The notes under the pieces: generated by a model
Databases searched by the model: none
Told to the model about the DNA's origin: nothing
What the model saw: the letters and a program-made list of their open reading frames with translations, nothing else
Source: Capitella teleta
Taxonomy: Eukaryota; Annelida; Polychaeta; Capitellidae
Length of the DNA stretch: 64,000 bases
NCBI GenBank assembly: GCA_000328365.1
Contig: KB309773.1
Span: forward strand, 268,018-332,017
Reading direction: 5' to 3'
Translations under genes and position numbers: made by a program
Shown: positions 1-11,898 of the stretch, in pieces
Numbering within the stretch: position 1 is the first letter of the stretch
Layout: every line of letters begins with the position of its first letter

Positions 1-8
1 CTCGTTTT

Positions 9-39
<31 letters not shown>

Positions 40-58
40 TTGGGGGGGTGGGGTTCGA
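1..58. repeat. Homopolymer T then G tract
   Basis: The window opens with a T-rich run followed by a G-rich run. It is low complexity with no coding content, and could be the tail of a retroposed element cut by the window edge. Confidence 0.8.
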
Positions 59-519
59 CGTTCCTTATCATTATCATAACGCTTTTATCACCGCTCGCAT
101 TATGATTGCATAAATAATGATCATCTGTGAGCTGTGTTAAGTCTTGGTGCGTGACAACATCATTGGACAGGCAGTTTACCAAAGTAAATGGTTGTTTTCC
201 AAGGTAATTTTCGTGGTATAATCGGGTTAAGTCACATGGAAGTCGATGATTATGTTAGGATTGGTATTGTTTTCGTGAATGTGGAAAAAACCGAACTCGA
301 CTTCGTCTCGTCAGTTATTTGGCTCAACATTCACTTAAACATTATCAATCATAGCATAATCACCTCCTTCACGTGTCTTATTCCTTAATTAATTATTCGG
401 AAGTTGAAGTTTCTGGCGGTTGCATGGAATCAGCAAGGATTGTTGAATGTGGGTTAGGGGTCAAAACGCAAAATCACACTTTAGATGGATTGATTATTTA
501 TAATAAAAAATGCATACAA

Positions 520-695
520 ATTGCCGTCTATAATGCATGGTGGCCCGTGGAATCAGACGATATCGTCTGTAGTCGGTAGATGGATGGAAACGGTCTTGGA
601 GGTTACTCAACAGAATTGCAGGATCCTGCTTCCTGGTCGTAGTCCGAGGTCTTCCATACCCAGGTTGATCTTCCACTGTCCCCGTGTTGGTGAAG
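520..695 (-). mobile_element. Tc1/mariner transposase remnant (N-terminal HTH part)
   Basis: A short minus-strand frame contains the pattern GTVEDQPGYGRPRTTTRKQD followed by a stretch ending LQDRF, then STDYRR. This matches the second helix-turn-helix and GRPR hinge of Tc1-like transposases (consensus G-x-V-x-D-x-P-x-x-GRPR-x-TT-x-x-QD). Only this N-terminal segment is visible; no DDE catalytic domain or terminal inverted repeats were found nearby. It is a decayed fragment with no expected function. Confidence 0.6.
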
Positions 696-735
696 CGTAG
701 ATGGAGGGTGAGCAGTGTAGCCCTGATACAGTTAA

Positions 736-1401
736 AAAGTGCGAACACATTGTTGTACAGGAACAGCAGCCTGAATTATCCCTTTAGCGTACCCTCTTTC
801 CAACGAGCTCATGCAGAGTATGCATTGAGAAACGAAAGTTACAAAACAACTCGCGAACCGCCGAAGAAAGAATGCTATTGTCTAATTAATTTCCATGCAT
901 GATTTTTGTTATCTGATATGAACAACTTTCTTTGTTCATCTCTATTGTTGTTCAACGTTGCAAGCAATATTTTCATCTTTTCTCTTCATGGATTCATTGT
1001 GTGACCATATATAGCACATGTAACTAATTAGGAAGAATTCAAATTATTTTCAGAACATGAAAGGAAAGGAAATTGGCGCTTTACAGCACACCAACACAGG
1101 GTAGTGCTATGTGGTGTCAACTAGGTTTGAATGATTTTAAGAACATGATACAATACATATATAGAACTGCATAGTTTCGTTTGTTGCTCAGTATAGCATT
1201 TCCAGTTCAAACTCTGCTTAACTTCACCCTCTTTCTATGTCCCAATTGAAGATTTTTCATTGAATCTCTTTAAGAATAAGTACAATCGAATATGGTAGTT
1301 GATGATTTTGACATTGAACCAACATGGTCAGAGTATACATATAACTGCATTTGATGACATCAACAAACGCGTTAACTTTAATATTTCAATACTATTTATA
1401 G
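736..1401. other. Intergenic, nothing recognised
   Basis: AT-rich sequence downstream of the SAP-Kelch gene on its strand, so it should contain that gene's 3' UTR. No RNA gene, coding frame or repeat could be supported. Confidence 0.5.
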
Positions 1402-3522
1402 TCATAGGAGTATTCTAAAAGCGAAACGCAATTCTTGTTTCTGTGGCAGTGTCATGGTCCAAGTTCTCCATTTGTCAGTCAACGGTGAGTATTCCTCAAT
1501 GGAATCTTCCTCTGAACCTCCACAAACTAAAACACAACCATTCCAAACAAGCGCAGGGCCATACCAATGGGAGAACTGCGGCCGCTGCAAGGAAACCCAG
1601 GAATCGATCTGTGGATTGAATTTCATGCAACTTTTGTTCCAGCCTCCAACGACGTAGACTTGATCCCCTAAAGCCACAGCCGCGCCCCCTGCACATTGCT
1701 CCGGCATGGGAGATCGCTGATGCCACGTTTTGCCTGTAGAGTCATATTGATGAACATCTACAGACCAATCAACCCAACCATCACGCATGCCACCCAGAAC
1801 AAATAGCGTATCTGAAACTGAGACCACGTAAGAGCATTGCAGAGGTTGAGGCATATGTGGAAGAGAACTCCATTCGAGACTCCTCATGTCTAATGCATCA
1901 ACTGAATGTAGGAACGATCGGCCATCATTACCCCCTATGACGTATACATGGTGATCGTGGTAAATAGATGAATGCTGAGCTCTGACTGTGGGCATTGGTG
2001 GCAAATGATTCCACTGGGCAGTGTGTGCATCATAATAATGACAATCGCTTTGAATTGTGTTCATGAACACACCGCCTGAAATGATTAATCTGCCGTCGGG
2101 GTGGGCGCACGCACTGTATACCTCATTCAAATTTCGTGGCTTCTGGATGGGCTGCCAAGTTTCACTGTGAATAGACTGCCACATTTCTCCTTCGAAGGTT
2201 CCGACCATCAGTGACGGTTTCTCAGGACGATCATTTACCAGATATAATTGCGTTAAGTGTTGAATAAGCTCCATTCCATGTTTGTTGTGTAGCATTTTCT
2301 TTTTCAATAGCTGAAGCAGTGAATCAAAAGCATTGGATCTCTCCACGGCCAAGATCCATTTCTGAACCAGACAGAAACTGTCATCTAGAACATCACTGGC
2401 TTTAAGTATTGTGACAAGATCGTTCTCTTCGAGGAGGTGCATATCTTCGATGTCATCCATGCCATCCACTTGAATATTGCAAACAGTGTCTTGAGCTTTT
2501 TCTCGAAGCATTTTCAGGTCATAAAACCGAGCGAGGTTCAGTAGGGAAATGCAGTTTGATTTATCTGTAAGCTCGCAAAAGAATTCTTCGACGCTTCGTT
2601 TGAGAGTATCAATTAAAAGCATATCACTGGCTTCTAGAAGATCCTGTGCATTGTGTGTTGTGATATCAATTTGTTGAGTGTAAAAGTAGTCTATCAACAG
2701 AACTCCAGTGCTCGCGTTGATGTCCTTCATGACAATCTCTTTCGAGTAACTCTCCACCATATCAGTCAGAAACATCCGATGAAAGTATTTGCACATTCCG
2801 GCCAGAATTAATTTATGGCAAGCCAGACGTCGATCGCCAAACACCAGTGTTACATCAACGAGCTCATTCGCTTCCCTCATCTGGAGGAAAGATACCGGCA
2901 GAGAACCGATTGGCTGTGTCTTGGCAAAGTAACCCTGGAGTCTGTAATAAGAATAAGCATCCTTAGACAAACGAATAAATCGTTCAAATCAATTATTCGA
3001 GAAAAAGAAAATCATGTTGGCAAAATTGTAACTCAAAAGTGGGTCGCTACAAAAAGCTTTGTCAAGATTTTTATTCAAACTCTGGTCCCAATTTTATTAG
3101 GTTCAACCAAATGAGAAGCCAGAGCAACATGCAACATGATCTCATGCATACTTGCATGGTTAAAGTGAGCGATTAATCACCAGCACGTGACGTCTATGCT
3201 CAGCTAGAGGTGTGTCAGTGCTGCTGGAGTTTAATGATTATTATCTTCTGAGGCGAAACCAATAATATCTCTAGAGACTAACTATGTCTAGAATCTAAGC
3301 AATAAGCATAGACTTCGACTTGCGAGTGGTTTAACCGGATTATGCCACGAAATATGGGTTTACCATTCAACATTATAACTTAATCGAAGACAGGAAACCC
3401 GAGACTTACCTTTGAACAAGCACAGTTTTACTTCCTGTAGTTTTCAGATCATGCTCACGAAGAATGGTCTTCAAATCCCGCAATTTCATTGATGAATAAT
3501 CGCCAGAATAACTCATTGCCAT
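1402..3522 (-). CDS. SAP-BTB-BACK-Kelch protein (two coding exons)
   Basis: The coding sequence is complement(join(1402..2941,3410..3522)), 550 residues. Exon 1 ends at a strong donor (GTAAGTCTC) and exon 2 begins after TTATTACAG; joining them keeps frame (113 + 1540 nt) and creates the run LVQRLQGYF. Residues 12-43 are then a SAP motif (L14, L17, L21, L26, G30, K32, L35, V36, R38, L39), a DNA-binding helix-extended-loop-helix. About 60-165 is BTB (dimerisation, CUL3 binding), 170-270 BACK, and 290-550 a set of Kelch repeats with GG motifs forming a propeller for substrate capture. Kelch-like BTB proteins usually serve as CUL3 ubiquitin-ligase adaptors; a SAP domain at the front suggests a chromatin- or nucleic-acid-associated adaptor (inference). 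An in-frame ATG at 3651 would add 43 residues; I chose 3522 because the extra stretch looks like untranslated sequence. Without exon 1, exon 2 alone reads as an ordinary 522-residue KLHL starting inside the intron. Confidence 0.85.
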
Positions 3523-4489
3523 CGTGAAGATTTCAGGCAAAACAACTGAGTGCAACTGTGAAACTGTTACATATGACAACACATGCAAAGTACTGTCTGA
3601 ATACACAGAGTGATTGCTATCGATATGCGTATGGAATACCGTCAGTATCATGGTTTTAATTATACGTGCTTACGGTTATTCCCGAAAACAGCAACATATG
3701 GTTATAAGCGAACAGTGAAACTGCATCACAGTACGTGGGCCTCTTGATTGTGTGTGTGTTTGCCGCACTTCTACAATAGCACTTCCTCCTTGGACAGTTT
3801 CTGTAAACCGGAAGTTTTGAGAAAATTATGGATTTCTTGCTTCGGGCGGTTGCGACAAGATCCCACGTACCGTTATTTGTAGACAAAAAAGGCTGAACGA
3901 CGCAGGAGCCAGCCGAAAGGAGTGGCACGGCTATAGACAAGAGTGGTTATATATTTTCATAACCAGCGTTATTTGTAGACAAGCATGGTTATATATACCA
4001 TATAACCATAACCGACCCGTCCTTATTTGTCTTCTACTCTCCCCATGAAATCCCGGTTTTGGGAGAAATATGAGATGATTGGCGGATTGACAGGTCGCTT
4101 TTATAGCAATACTATATTAAATTAATCTAATTAAAGAATTGATACAATGCCGTAGGTTCTTCTAAACCCCAACAAGTCACATACAACCATGATTGCATGT
4201 ACATATCCTACATGCATTTCATTTTACCTTCTTAATTCTTTATTATTAATTAATGTGCCTCACATTAATTAATGGACATCACTGAATAAAATCACACAAA
4301 TTCAATGCCATTGCACTTTAGTTCAAATTAATTATGTAAGACAATAGTGATGGATTTTTTAATTTTTTTTTTCCTTCAGAATTATCATCGAGCAGAGAAC
4401 GAAACGTGACACGCTGTCCTCTGAAGACTTCAAAGTGGCGATCTGTAGGAATGAAGAACGGCAGAACGATGGCTGGAATTGTGGGATTT
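3523..4489. other. Upstream region of the SAP-Kelch gene
   Basis: No coding frame is convincing. The stretch CGTTATTTGTAGACAA occurs twice, near 3871 and 3967, with related TGGTTATATAT segments, so it is a local degenerate repeat. It presumably contains the promoter of the SAP-Kelch gene, but no clear core element was seen. Confidence 0.4.
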
Positions 4490-6056
4490 ATATTTATTTT
4501 TTATTTATTGAAATTAATGGCATAAAAACCAAATGTGATTGATAAAAAGGCACAGCCTATAAATAATCAACACATGACAGCGACAAAATAAGATGACAAA
4601 ATAAAATAACGAAGATCAAGTAACATGATAAGACCCTGTGCAACGATATATAGAAGTAATAATGCAAGAATTAAAAACATCGTAAAACGACTCAAGTTTG
4701 GAAAAGTAAAAGACAATCAGACGATCTTTAAAAACGGAAACAGTTGGCAAATCTCTAATAAAAGCTGGTAAAATATTCCATAGATGACAGATGCGATTAA
4801 AAAAAGATGTTTTAAATGTCTCGGTTCTGACATTACGATTTTGTAAAAGGAGGCCGGTGTTCGATGAACGAAGAGTGCGTGTATTATTTAAAATGCTCAC
4901 TTCATCAGTAAAATCAACATTGATAAAACCTTTCAAGTATTTAAAAACAAACATCAGATCCGCCACTTCTCTACGATAAGACAAAGGTAAAATATGTAAA
5001 GCCTGCAGACGATGACAATAGGACATTTCACCAGTAAAAATATTCAAGACATACTTGGTCATTGACCTCTAAGTGTACTCTATAAAATAAATATCTTTTT
5101 TAAAAGAAGGTGACCAAACCTGTGAACAGTTCTCTAAAATAGGTCGAACAAGTGTAGTAAAAAATCTTAGCTTTACATATTGAGGGGCACTATAACCAAC
5201 GGTACTCTTAATAATGCCAGAAACACGAATAGCTTTTAAAACAATGCATTCAATGTGAGGGGTAAAAGACAGATTCTTATTAAAAACAACACCAAGGTTT
5301 CTGAATTCACAGACTCTTTCTAAAACATTTCCATCGAGAGGATAATTAAAAGAAACAGGAGAGTGTGACCTAGTAATGGTAAGAACTTTACATTTCGACG
5401 GATTAAAAGCCATACCCAATTTGTACACCATTTAAATTTTTTTAAATCCCTTTGTAATAATACAGAATCACGATTAGAATTAATTGACATAAAACTTTTG
5501 CAATCATCTGCAAACAAAGCAGTAAAAGCTGAGGAAACAGATCTCGGCATATCGTTTATGAATAAAAGAAAAAGAAAAGGTCCCAAAATTGAACCCTGAG
5601 GAACGCCAGAGGTAACTGGGGTCCAGTCAAACTCCTCACCCCCAACTACGACACGCTGCACTCGATTCGATAAATAATCTTTTAACCAGTCTAAAAGAGA
5701 ACCAGATATTCCATAAAAATCCTCCAGTTTAAAAAGTAATAGTGAATGAGAAACAGAATCAGAAGCTTTGCTAAAATCTAAATAAATAACATCGACTTGA
5801 CTCCCTTCATCTAAAATTCGACCAATTGAATCGTAACATTTCAACAGTTGGGAAGTACACGACCGAATGTTCATAAAACCATGTTGCATATTATATAAAA
5901 CTGGCTCAATAAAAGAATACAAATGGTTAAACAAACAACGCTCTAAAACTTTAGAAGCACAAGGTAATAAAGACACTGGTCTGTAATTGCTAACGTCTGC
6001 TCGCTTTCCTTTCTTGTGAATAGGCACAACATTCGCTTTCTTCCATTGAAGATATA
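4490..6056 (-). mobile_element. 5'-truncated LINE, CR1/L2-like reverse transcriptase
   Basis: Minus-strand frames carry a non-LTR reverse transcriptase: PIHKKGKRADVSNYRPVSLL, then YLDFSKASDSVSH (usual form AFD), SGVPQGSILGPFLFLLFIND, and the catalytic box as FADDC. The C-terminal thumb and tail follow in other frames at about 5069-5431 and 4616-5062, so the copy has at least two frame breaks and is dead. The endonuclease is missing; the 5' end stops near 6056. The 3' end is an A/T-rich tail near 4490-4515. The motif style fits the CR1/L2 group, but the clade assignment is tentative. Confidence 0.8.
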
Positions 6057-6331
6057 CACTTGAGGTAACTCCAAAGGGTCTTTAGCCTTTTATTTAAACT
6101 GAGACCAACTTGTTGAACGTCTAATTTTGGCAGTTCCTGTCCAAAGATATTGAGATATCACCTGACAGAGGCCGTGAGAGCCTGCTGCCCCATTGAAGGG
6201 ACGACTGACCCTGTCCAAACTTCTCTATGAACACTCAGGTATGTCCATCCATTTCATCTGACTTCTTCAAAAAATTAACTGAGGTTGACCTATTATTTAG
6301 TCATAAAATGTAGTTAAAGTCATAAATGTGC

Positions 6332-6674
6332 TGAGAGCGAGAGTGATGGGGTTTAACGGCTCCACCCAACCCATTCGGGTGATACGGGCGTCAGAACAGG
6401 AGGCCCGGGACCGGGGTTTTCCCCTACTCTTATCGATAAATCCAAAGGGTTCTCTATCCTGCATACCACCATAGACAGTAGTACACAGCGCCCGGCCTTG
6501 TTACGCAGTTGGGCAGCACTGCAGAGTCACCGAAGAATTACAATTATAACAATCATAATTCACACTCATAACGCCCGTGGCCTGATCGGGTCTCGAACCC
6601 GGGACCTCGACCCCCACGGTCGGCATAGGATTAATTGTAGTCAGTCGGTTAAACCGATTGAGCTGTTCGGTGCC
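6332..6674 (-). mobile_element. tRNA-derived SINE, full-length copy
   Basis: On the minus strand the element starts with a tRNA-like head: an A-box-like AGCTCAATCGGTT and a B-box GGTTCGAGACC near 6585-6674. A conserved body follows (CGGGCGTTATGA, then the segment running to the GATACGGGCG core on the plus strand), ending in a short CACT-type tail. It is flanked by a perfect 12-bp direct repeat TCATAAATGTGC at 6320-6331 and 6675-6686, the target-site duplication of LINE-mediated retroposition. Related copies lie near 14830, 48358, 53811 and 62665. I do not recognise the family by name. Confidence 0.85.
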
Positions 6675-6686
6675 TCATAAATGTGC

Positions 6687-7687
6687 CAAATGATTGAAGG
6701 ATAAGTTATTTGTTAAAATTCCTGTTACTTATCTTCGTCTTTTTTTTTCAGTGCAATCTGGATGATTTTGTTGGGGTCAGCAGCGCCAGCAGCCAAAGAC
6801 GTACCTTAATTAATCTCATCTTTAATTGATCTAATTACGCTCTTTTTCTCAATTAAATGTTTTATGATTCTTGTTATCTACTCCAGGCACTACGTGGAGG
6901 ATTGTGTTGTTGCTTATTTCGAATTGATTGAATAATCTAATTTACATGAAAACCCATGTCCGTGACCACAACATGGTGTGAGATAGGGAATATTTTCAGA
7001 GTACATATTTGATGCTGGTATGGTGTGTACTGGTTTTATGTGACTTGGGAAGGGCACTGGAATGATTGTATTGATGCTAATTATGGATTGATTGAATCAT
7101 ATAATATACATGAAAATTATTGGCGGCTAATCCACCATGATGGGATAATAGGAATTAGCTATATATTATCGCCCACAAATTGAGAATTGCATTTTCATAA
7201 TATTATGAGCTCGTTGGACAATAATCCGAGTCAGAACTATGTACAAGAACTATATGAGTCTTTAATTGTAACATTAACAACCTTAATTAATGGCAATAAG
7301 TACGATTATGCACGTGTCACAACTCACAAGATCCTCATGTAAACGATGGAAACATTGGAAGGCGTTATGTGTTGAAAATCTAGTGAAAGTGAAAGTACAT
7401 GATGAAAATTCCCTTTAGTCACGTGACTCATGGAGACACCGAAATTAATATGTGTTTTACCAGGATCACAGGCATTGCACGTGGGCTCAAGTGAAGAACA
7501 AGTGTCAACAATTAAGGGTCAACAATCCAGTTATCGCTGTATGTGTTGATTGGTGTTGCATTTACTTTTCGTTTTGTTTTCACGAAATCAATGACAGTAT
7601 CCGTGTTCGAAATTACTATCTAGGTCAAAGGTCAATGCATGGTAAAGGTCTCAAAAATCATCAATATATATATATATATATATAGTC
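6687..7687. other. Intergenic, AT-rich
   Basis: No gene could be supported. A (TA)n microsatellite of about 18 bp lies at 7666-7684, at the edge of the next LINE scrap. Confidence 0.4.
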
Positions 7688-7838
7688 GGAGCCGCAACGG
7701 CAGTAATGGCCAGACTGCAACGTGTCTGACAAAGTATCATCAGCTCCAAAACCAAACTTCAGCTACATAAAAGCATGGTAACGTCCATCCTTCTATGCGG
7801 CTGTGAAAGCTGGACGATGGAAGCCGATGACGAGATGA
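7688..7838 (+). mobile_element. LINE fragment (C-terminal part of reverse transcriptase ORF)
   Basis: The plus strand encodes VMARLQRV, a stop, and then KSMVTSILLCGCESWTMEAD. The pattern S-I-L-L-x-G-C-E-x-W-T is typical of the region after the reverse transcriptase in many non-LTR elements. It is a short, interrupted and inactive scrap. Confidence 0.6.
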
Positions 7839-7951
7839 GAGTCCATTTCCATGAACAAACTCACTCTCTCGGTCACTAACATCGTGCAAACCACGTCCTT
7901 TGGATATTCTTCTCTGGATATTTGTTGAAGGTAAATTGAAGCCAATATGAA

Positions 7952-8262
7952 GTGATTGGTTGTGTCTTCGTTATTTTGGGATTTGATGCCAATAAATATC
8001 TTCATGATGAGGATTTGATCGACACACCATTACACGTTAAATTTCAGGAAGAGGGCTGCCAATTTTATATAAATTGCCTTCATTATATGAAGAAGAAATT
8101 CCCAGTAGAAGACGTCCTTATCAAGGCTTGTACTGTCATAAATTCTGCTCATCGACTCATCGTGTCAAAGCCAAGTACTCTGACATTGAGCTGATATGTT
8201 CTAAATTTTCTGATGTCATTGAAGCATCAGCAATGGATATCCTTCAACAAGAATTCAGGTGA
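7952..8262 (+). mobile_element. hAT-type transposase C-terminal remnant
   Basis: Two overlapping plus frames encode FYINCLHYMKKKFPVEDVLI then, after a frame change, KYSDIELICSKFSDVI and DILQQEFR. This resembles the tail of hAT-like transposases, where F-Y-x-x-x-L-x-Y-x-x-K-x-P is followed by an L-x-x-x-F-P-x-x-L segment and an L-Q-x-E-F end. It is frameshifted and therefore a pseudogene. A GT donor-like site follows EFR, so a captured exon is a weak alternative. Confidence 0.45.
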
Positions 8263-10311
8263 ACCCATTTTTGTCATAAAAAATATTGTTTTCTCTTCTC
8301 CTCTTTTATTCACATTCTCTTGTATATTTATGAAAATAAATAATTTATTAGTATTTGTTTCCAGAGCTTCATAAAAAGCGTATTATCAGATGTAAAAGAT
8401 AGAATTCAGGAGGCCTTTATGTCAACGACCAAGATTTTGTATGATAGCACGGAGTGTAGGGAAGGTCAGATTGTCATGAGATCGATCATAATGATCACGA
8501 TGCGTTATGATTCTGAGTTAATTCATCCAGATGTAATCGAGAAGTATGCTGAAATCCCAGCTTCATCAACTTCCTTGATGCGACATGTCTACGCTTTTCC
8601 TGAATAAGCTGAGTCGAGTAGTCAACTAGGAGTCTCAGAGGATGTCAGCAAACGTATTCACAGCGAATCAGCGTCTCCACCGTTTGCAGAATTACATATT
8701 ATCTCGAATACTCAGGAATATATTGTGCGAGAGATGACACATCAAGCTTAACAATTCAATTAAAAATATTTGGGAGCCATACACATGGAACCTGCGTGAG
8801 TAAAAACCACGAGACAAAGCCGATGCGAGTTAATATTGCCGAAATATCGTGGCATATGATTGTAAAATGAATGCAATGTCAACGTGATCTCTAATTATAT
8901 GCTATTAATTAATTATTTTTCTCAGAATTTTCGTCCCAACAGTTAATTCCGCCTATTCGCAAATTTCTAAACAGAGCAGTGATTGGATGTTGTAACAAAT
9001 CAAGAGCGTTGTCATCCAACGACATTATTATTTACTTGATCGAATGCATTTATTATAGAGCTCATAGTTTATAGGACAACATATACATGTGAAATGCTGT
9101 ATGCACATGAATCAAATAAAACCAGATATCCAGACATATATGATCAATCGAATGATATCCACACTCGTGCCTCATAATTTGAGCAGTATCTGGAATTTGA
9201 ATGAAAGTATTTTCTTTGATACTGCGGATGAATGTGAGATGAACACGAAATGTGACAGTCTTCTAAATGTCATTTAAACAAATATTCTCCCTATATGCTT
9301 TGGTGTACCTGGATGCTTTGAATAAGTCGTAGAAACTTGATGCTTGATGGGACTTCTAGAGACTGCAAATGTCTCAATTATCATGTTTGAAGTACCTATT
9401 GATGTTATTCTATCTATTCGCCTACTTCTTAATCTCCATTTTACATCTCCCCTTTCCAGAGCCTCTGATATCCTTGTTTTAAATTTTTGTCTGGAATAAT
9501 GTGAGACAGCCTTGGTGTCATTCGCAATTAAAATGGATTTCCTGTTGTTATTCTTTTGTGTAATGCCATCCAACAGATGTTTCTAATCTTATGAAAGAAA
9601 TAACAAAACAAGTCTGATAAACACAGGTGAAACTTTATTGTATTGTGCATCTATATAATTATGTGACACATCTCACAATCCAATCAAATGCACAATTAGA
9701 CATTCAATAATTGTATTAGCTTATACAGATGTGATAAGTAAAAGAACCCAATGCGAAACAAAGGAATTAAAGAGAATTCACAGTAAAATAAATAAACGTA
9801 ATTCGCATAAAATTGTTAAAGTCGAGTTCGGTTATCTGGCTTCAGAATCACGAGAACTTGTTCATCTGAAGATAACGATCGAGTTCCGAGTGACTTAACC
9901 GGATTATGTCACGAAAAAACATCTCTTAATTCAATCGAGACAACAGGAATAGGATTTGACTGTGCACATCTTAAATAGCAGGTATTCATACGCCATGGGT
10001 ACCCTACAAATATTTCCCAGAGTCCAATAAAACGTTTATTGGATCTCCAGTACTAATGAATAGTATACATTAGATGTATATACTTCTAGAACAATGCCAA
10101 TTTCCACTCAAATCGATTGAAATTCGCCAATATAACAAACGCTAGAATAAACGACCTTTGATCTGTCTAATCAACATAGATAGGTGCAGTCATGGATTGT
10201 TTAACATGGATAATTGCAGACAAAAATTATAGAAAGCGCATATCTGATCTGATCCTGTTTTAACGCATGTATTTTAAGTGTATCATAACATTTTAAGTAC
10301 TTTTTGCGCCT

Positions 10312-10344
<33 letters not shown>

Positions 10345-10590
10345 ATAATACTAACAAAATTAAAAGAACAACAAAATAAAGAACAAAACATATTATCTGC
10401 ATATAGGCAATAATTCACTGGTTCCCTGGTCATGTATATAATGACACAGTTACACACCGATGACAGGTGGTATCTCATTGGCTGCTATTTATAGTTACAT
10501 TTCCTCTCTTAATACTTTCTCCTAAACTCTCATTATTGATTGATAAATAATTATACTGTTCGTTTTTTGCCTCGTTGTGCCGAAGATATT
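8263..10590. other. Intergenic; A tract and faint repeat
   Basis: No gene supported. A run of about 30 A lies at 10313-10342. The segment near 9885-9955 (GACTTAACCGGATTATGTC) resembles 3310-3395 in the SAP-Kelch intron (GGTTTAACCGGATTATGCC), so both are old copies of one repeat. The 3' UTR of the GPCR gene should lie just left of 10591. Confidence 0.4.
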
Positions 10591-11898
10591 TCAATGTGAA
10601 ATTGAAGGCTGTAAGTTTATATGGAGTATGTTTTGCGCCACACAAGATAATTCGCCATTGCTGGTGATGCCAGTTGGAGCAATGGCATTTGTACTATCGT
10701 TGGTGGTACCAGTTGGAGCAATGGCGTGTGTACCATCGTTGATGGTACCAGTTGAAATAATGGCATTTGTACAATCGTTGGTGATACCAGTTGGAGCTCT
10801 GGCATTTGTACAATCGTTGGTGGTACCAGTTGGAGCAATGGCATGTGTACCATCGTTGGTGGTACCAGTTGGTGCCCTGGCATTTGAGCAATCGGTAGAA
10901 GTACCAGTTGGAGCTACCGCATTTCTTCTGTTAAAAAGTGCAATCAATTTCTTCCTGAATCCTCTGGCAAATAGTATATAGATTCCAAAGTTGGCAGCCG
11001 AATTCAGAATAAGCGAAAAGTGAGGTATTCCAGAAAAGTAGAACAGAAATTCTCCGCACAATGTGTTCTTCAGATACGGATCATAAATCCACATGAGGAT
11101 TCTCCGGATTGGTTGGAACGACTGACAAAGGACAAATAGAATAACAATCGCAATCGACGACTTGGTCAGATCTTTGCGGACAACTTGAGATTTTCCTAAC
11201 TGCTCAATGCTGTTAGGCTTGATATTTCTTAGAATAGAAACTGACATGTACATGAGGCTGACCACTGGGAAGATGTAACTGACCAGATAAGTGAGAATGA
11301 CCGAGTAGATCATCTGGAAATATGGATCGTACACGAGTGGATCGCTAACTGGTTGGAAAATTCCGTCATCCGAGATTTTGATGGAGTACAAAAAGAAATT
11401 TGGCAGATAGAAGAAAACAGCGAGCATGGTGGAAACTGCTGCGATAATGTTAACGATCTTAATAGTGCACAGCTGCTTCGCTTTATGGGGAATGCAAACA
11501 GCAACGTATCTCTGCCAGGTGAGACTCATGGTCAAGAAGGCTGATATCTGGTTACAGATACGCGCTATTTCGTTCATGTACACCGCGCAGAATATGGTTT
11601 GATTGTGAGCTTCATACCAACCGTGCAGCCACTTTCGGATACCGATAATTGGAATGTAAGACAGAGCAAGCAGAAGGCAAGTATCAGCCGCTGCCAGCAG
11701 ACACAGAGCTTGGACAGTAGAAGATTTCTTCTGATCTTTGCTCATGATCACGAAACTGAGGGCATTGCCAATCAGCCCGATGGTGATGACGGATCCGGCC
11801 ACCAGAGTTCCAAATACCCAGTAGTAGAGTACACACGGTCTTGTATCCAGGTCCATTGTGGTTTTACGTAAAAGATGTCCAGTGGTTGTTGAATCCAT
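10591..11898 (-). CDS. Rhodopsin-class GPCR, neuropeptide-receptor-like, repeat-encoded tail
   Basis: A single-exon frame of 435 residues with seven hydrophobic segments. TM1 has the usual GN pair (GLIGNALSF), TM2 reads AAADT, and an extracellular Cys precedes TM3 (TIFCAVY). The TM3 end is QRYVAVC where most receptors have DRY or ERY. TM6 reads CQSFQP in place of CWxP, and TM7 NSAANFGIY in place of NPxxY. The general style (LTWQRYVAVCIPHKAK, and FARGFRKKL after TM7) resembles FMRFamide-type and related invertebrate peptide receptors; the ligand cannot be named. It should act at the plasma membrane through G proteins. The cytoplasmic tail, from about residue 328, is seven 13-residue repeats (type NAxAPTGTTNDxT) rich in Thr, Ser and Asn. 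The start at 11898 gives a short extracellular N-terminus with no signal peptide, normal for this class. Confidence 0.88.
   Translation of the reverse strand: MDSTTTGHLLRKTTMDLDTRPCVLYYWVFGTLVAGSVITIGLIGNALSFVIMSKDQKKSSTVQALCLLAAADTCLLLALSYIPIIGIRKWLHGWYEAHNQTIFCAVYMNEIARICNQISAFLTMSLTWQRYVAVCIPHKAKQLCTIKIVNIIAAVSTMLAVFFYLPNFFLYSIKISDDGIFQPVSDPLVYDPYFQMIYSVILTYLVSYIFPVVSLMYMSVSILRNIKPNSIEQLGKSQVVRKDLTKSSIAIVILFVLCQSFQPIRRILMWIYDPYLKNTLCGEFLFYFSGIPHFSLILNSAANFGIYILFARGFRKKLIALFNRRNAVAPTGTSTDCSNARAPTGTTNDGTHAIAPTGTTNDCTNARAPTGITNDCTNAIISTGTINDGTHAIAPTGTTNDSTNAIAPTGITSNGELSCVAQNILHINLQPSISH
10665..10922 (-). repeat. 39-bp coding minisatellite in GPCR tail
   Basis: About seven imperfect 39-bp units, each containing a variant of TACCAGTTGGAGCAATGGC on the plus strand, encode 13-residue units of the receptor tail. 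The unit length is a multiple of three, so copy-number changes would keep the frame. Confidence 0.9.

Noticed and set aside
2942-2970. ATG at 2970 (MSKDAYSYY) as start of the Kelch protein
   Set aside because: These bases lie left of a good acceptor; the SAP exon joins in phase at 2941.
6585-6674. Genuine tRNA gene
   Set aside because: A- and B-box-like words are present, but the cloverleaf is poor and the segment is the head of a SINE with target duplications.
8340-8607. Extra exon of a gene after the hAT remnant
   Set aside because: An acceptor-like CAG is present, but joining to the upstream donor gives a stop at once.
10577-10981. 134-residue plus frame with repeated VPVGAMAFV units
   Set aside because: It is the antisense reading of the GPCR tail minisatellite; the minus frame belongs to a full seven-helix receptor.
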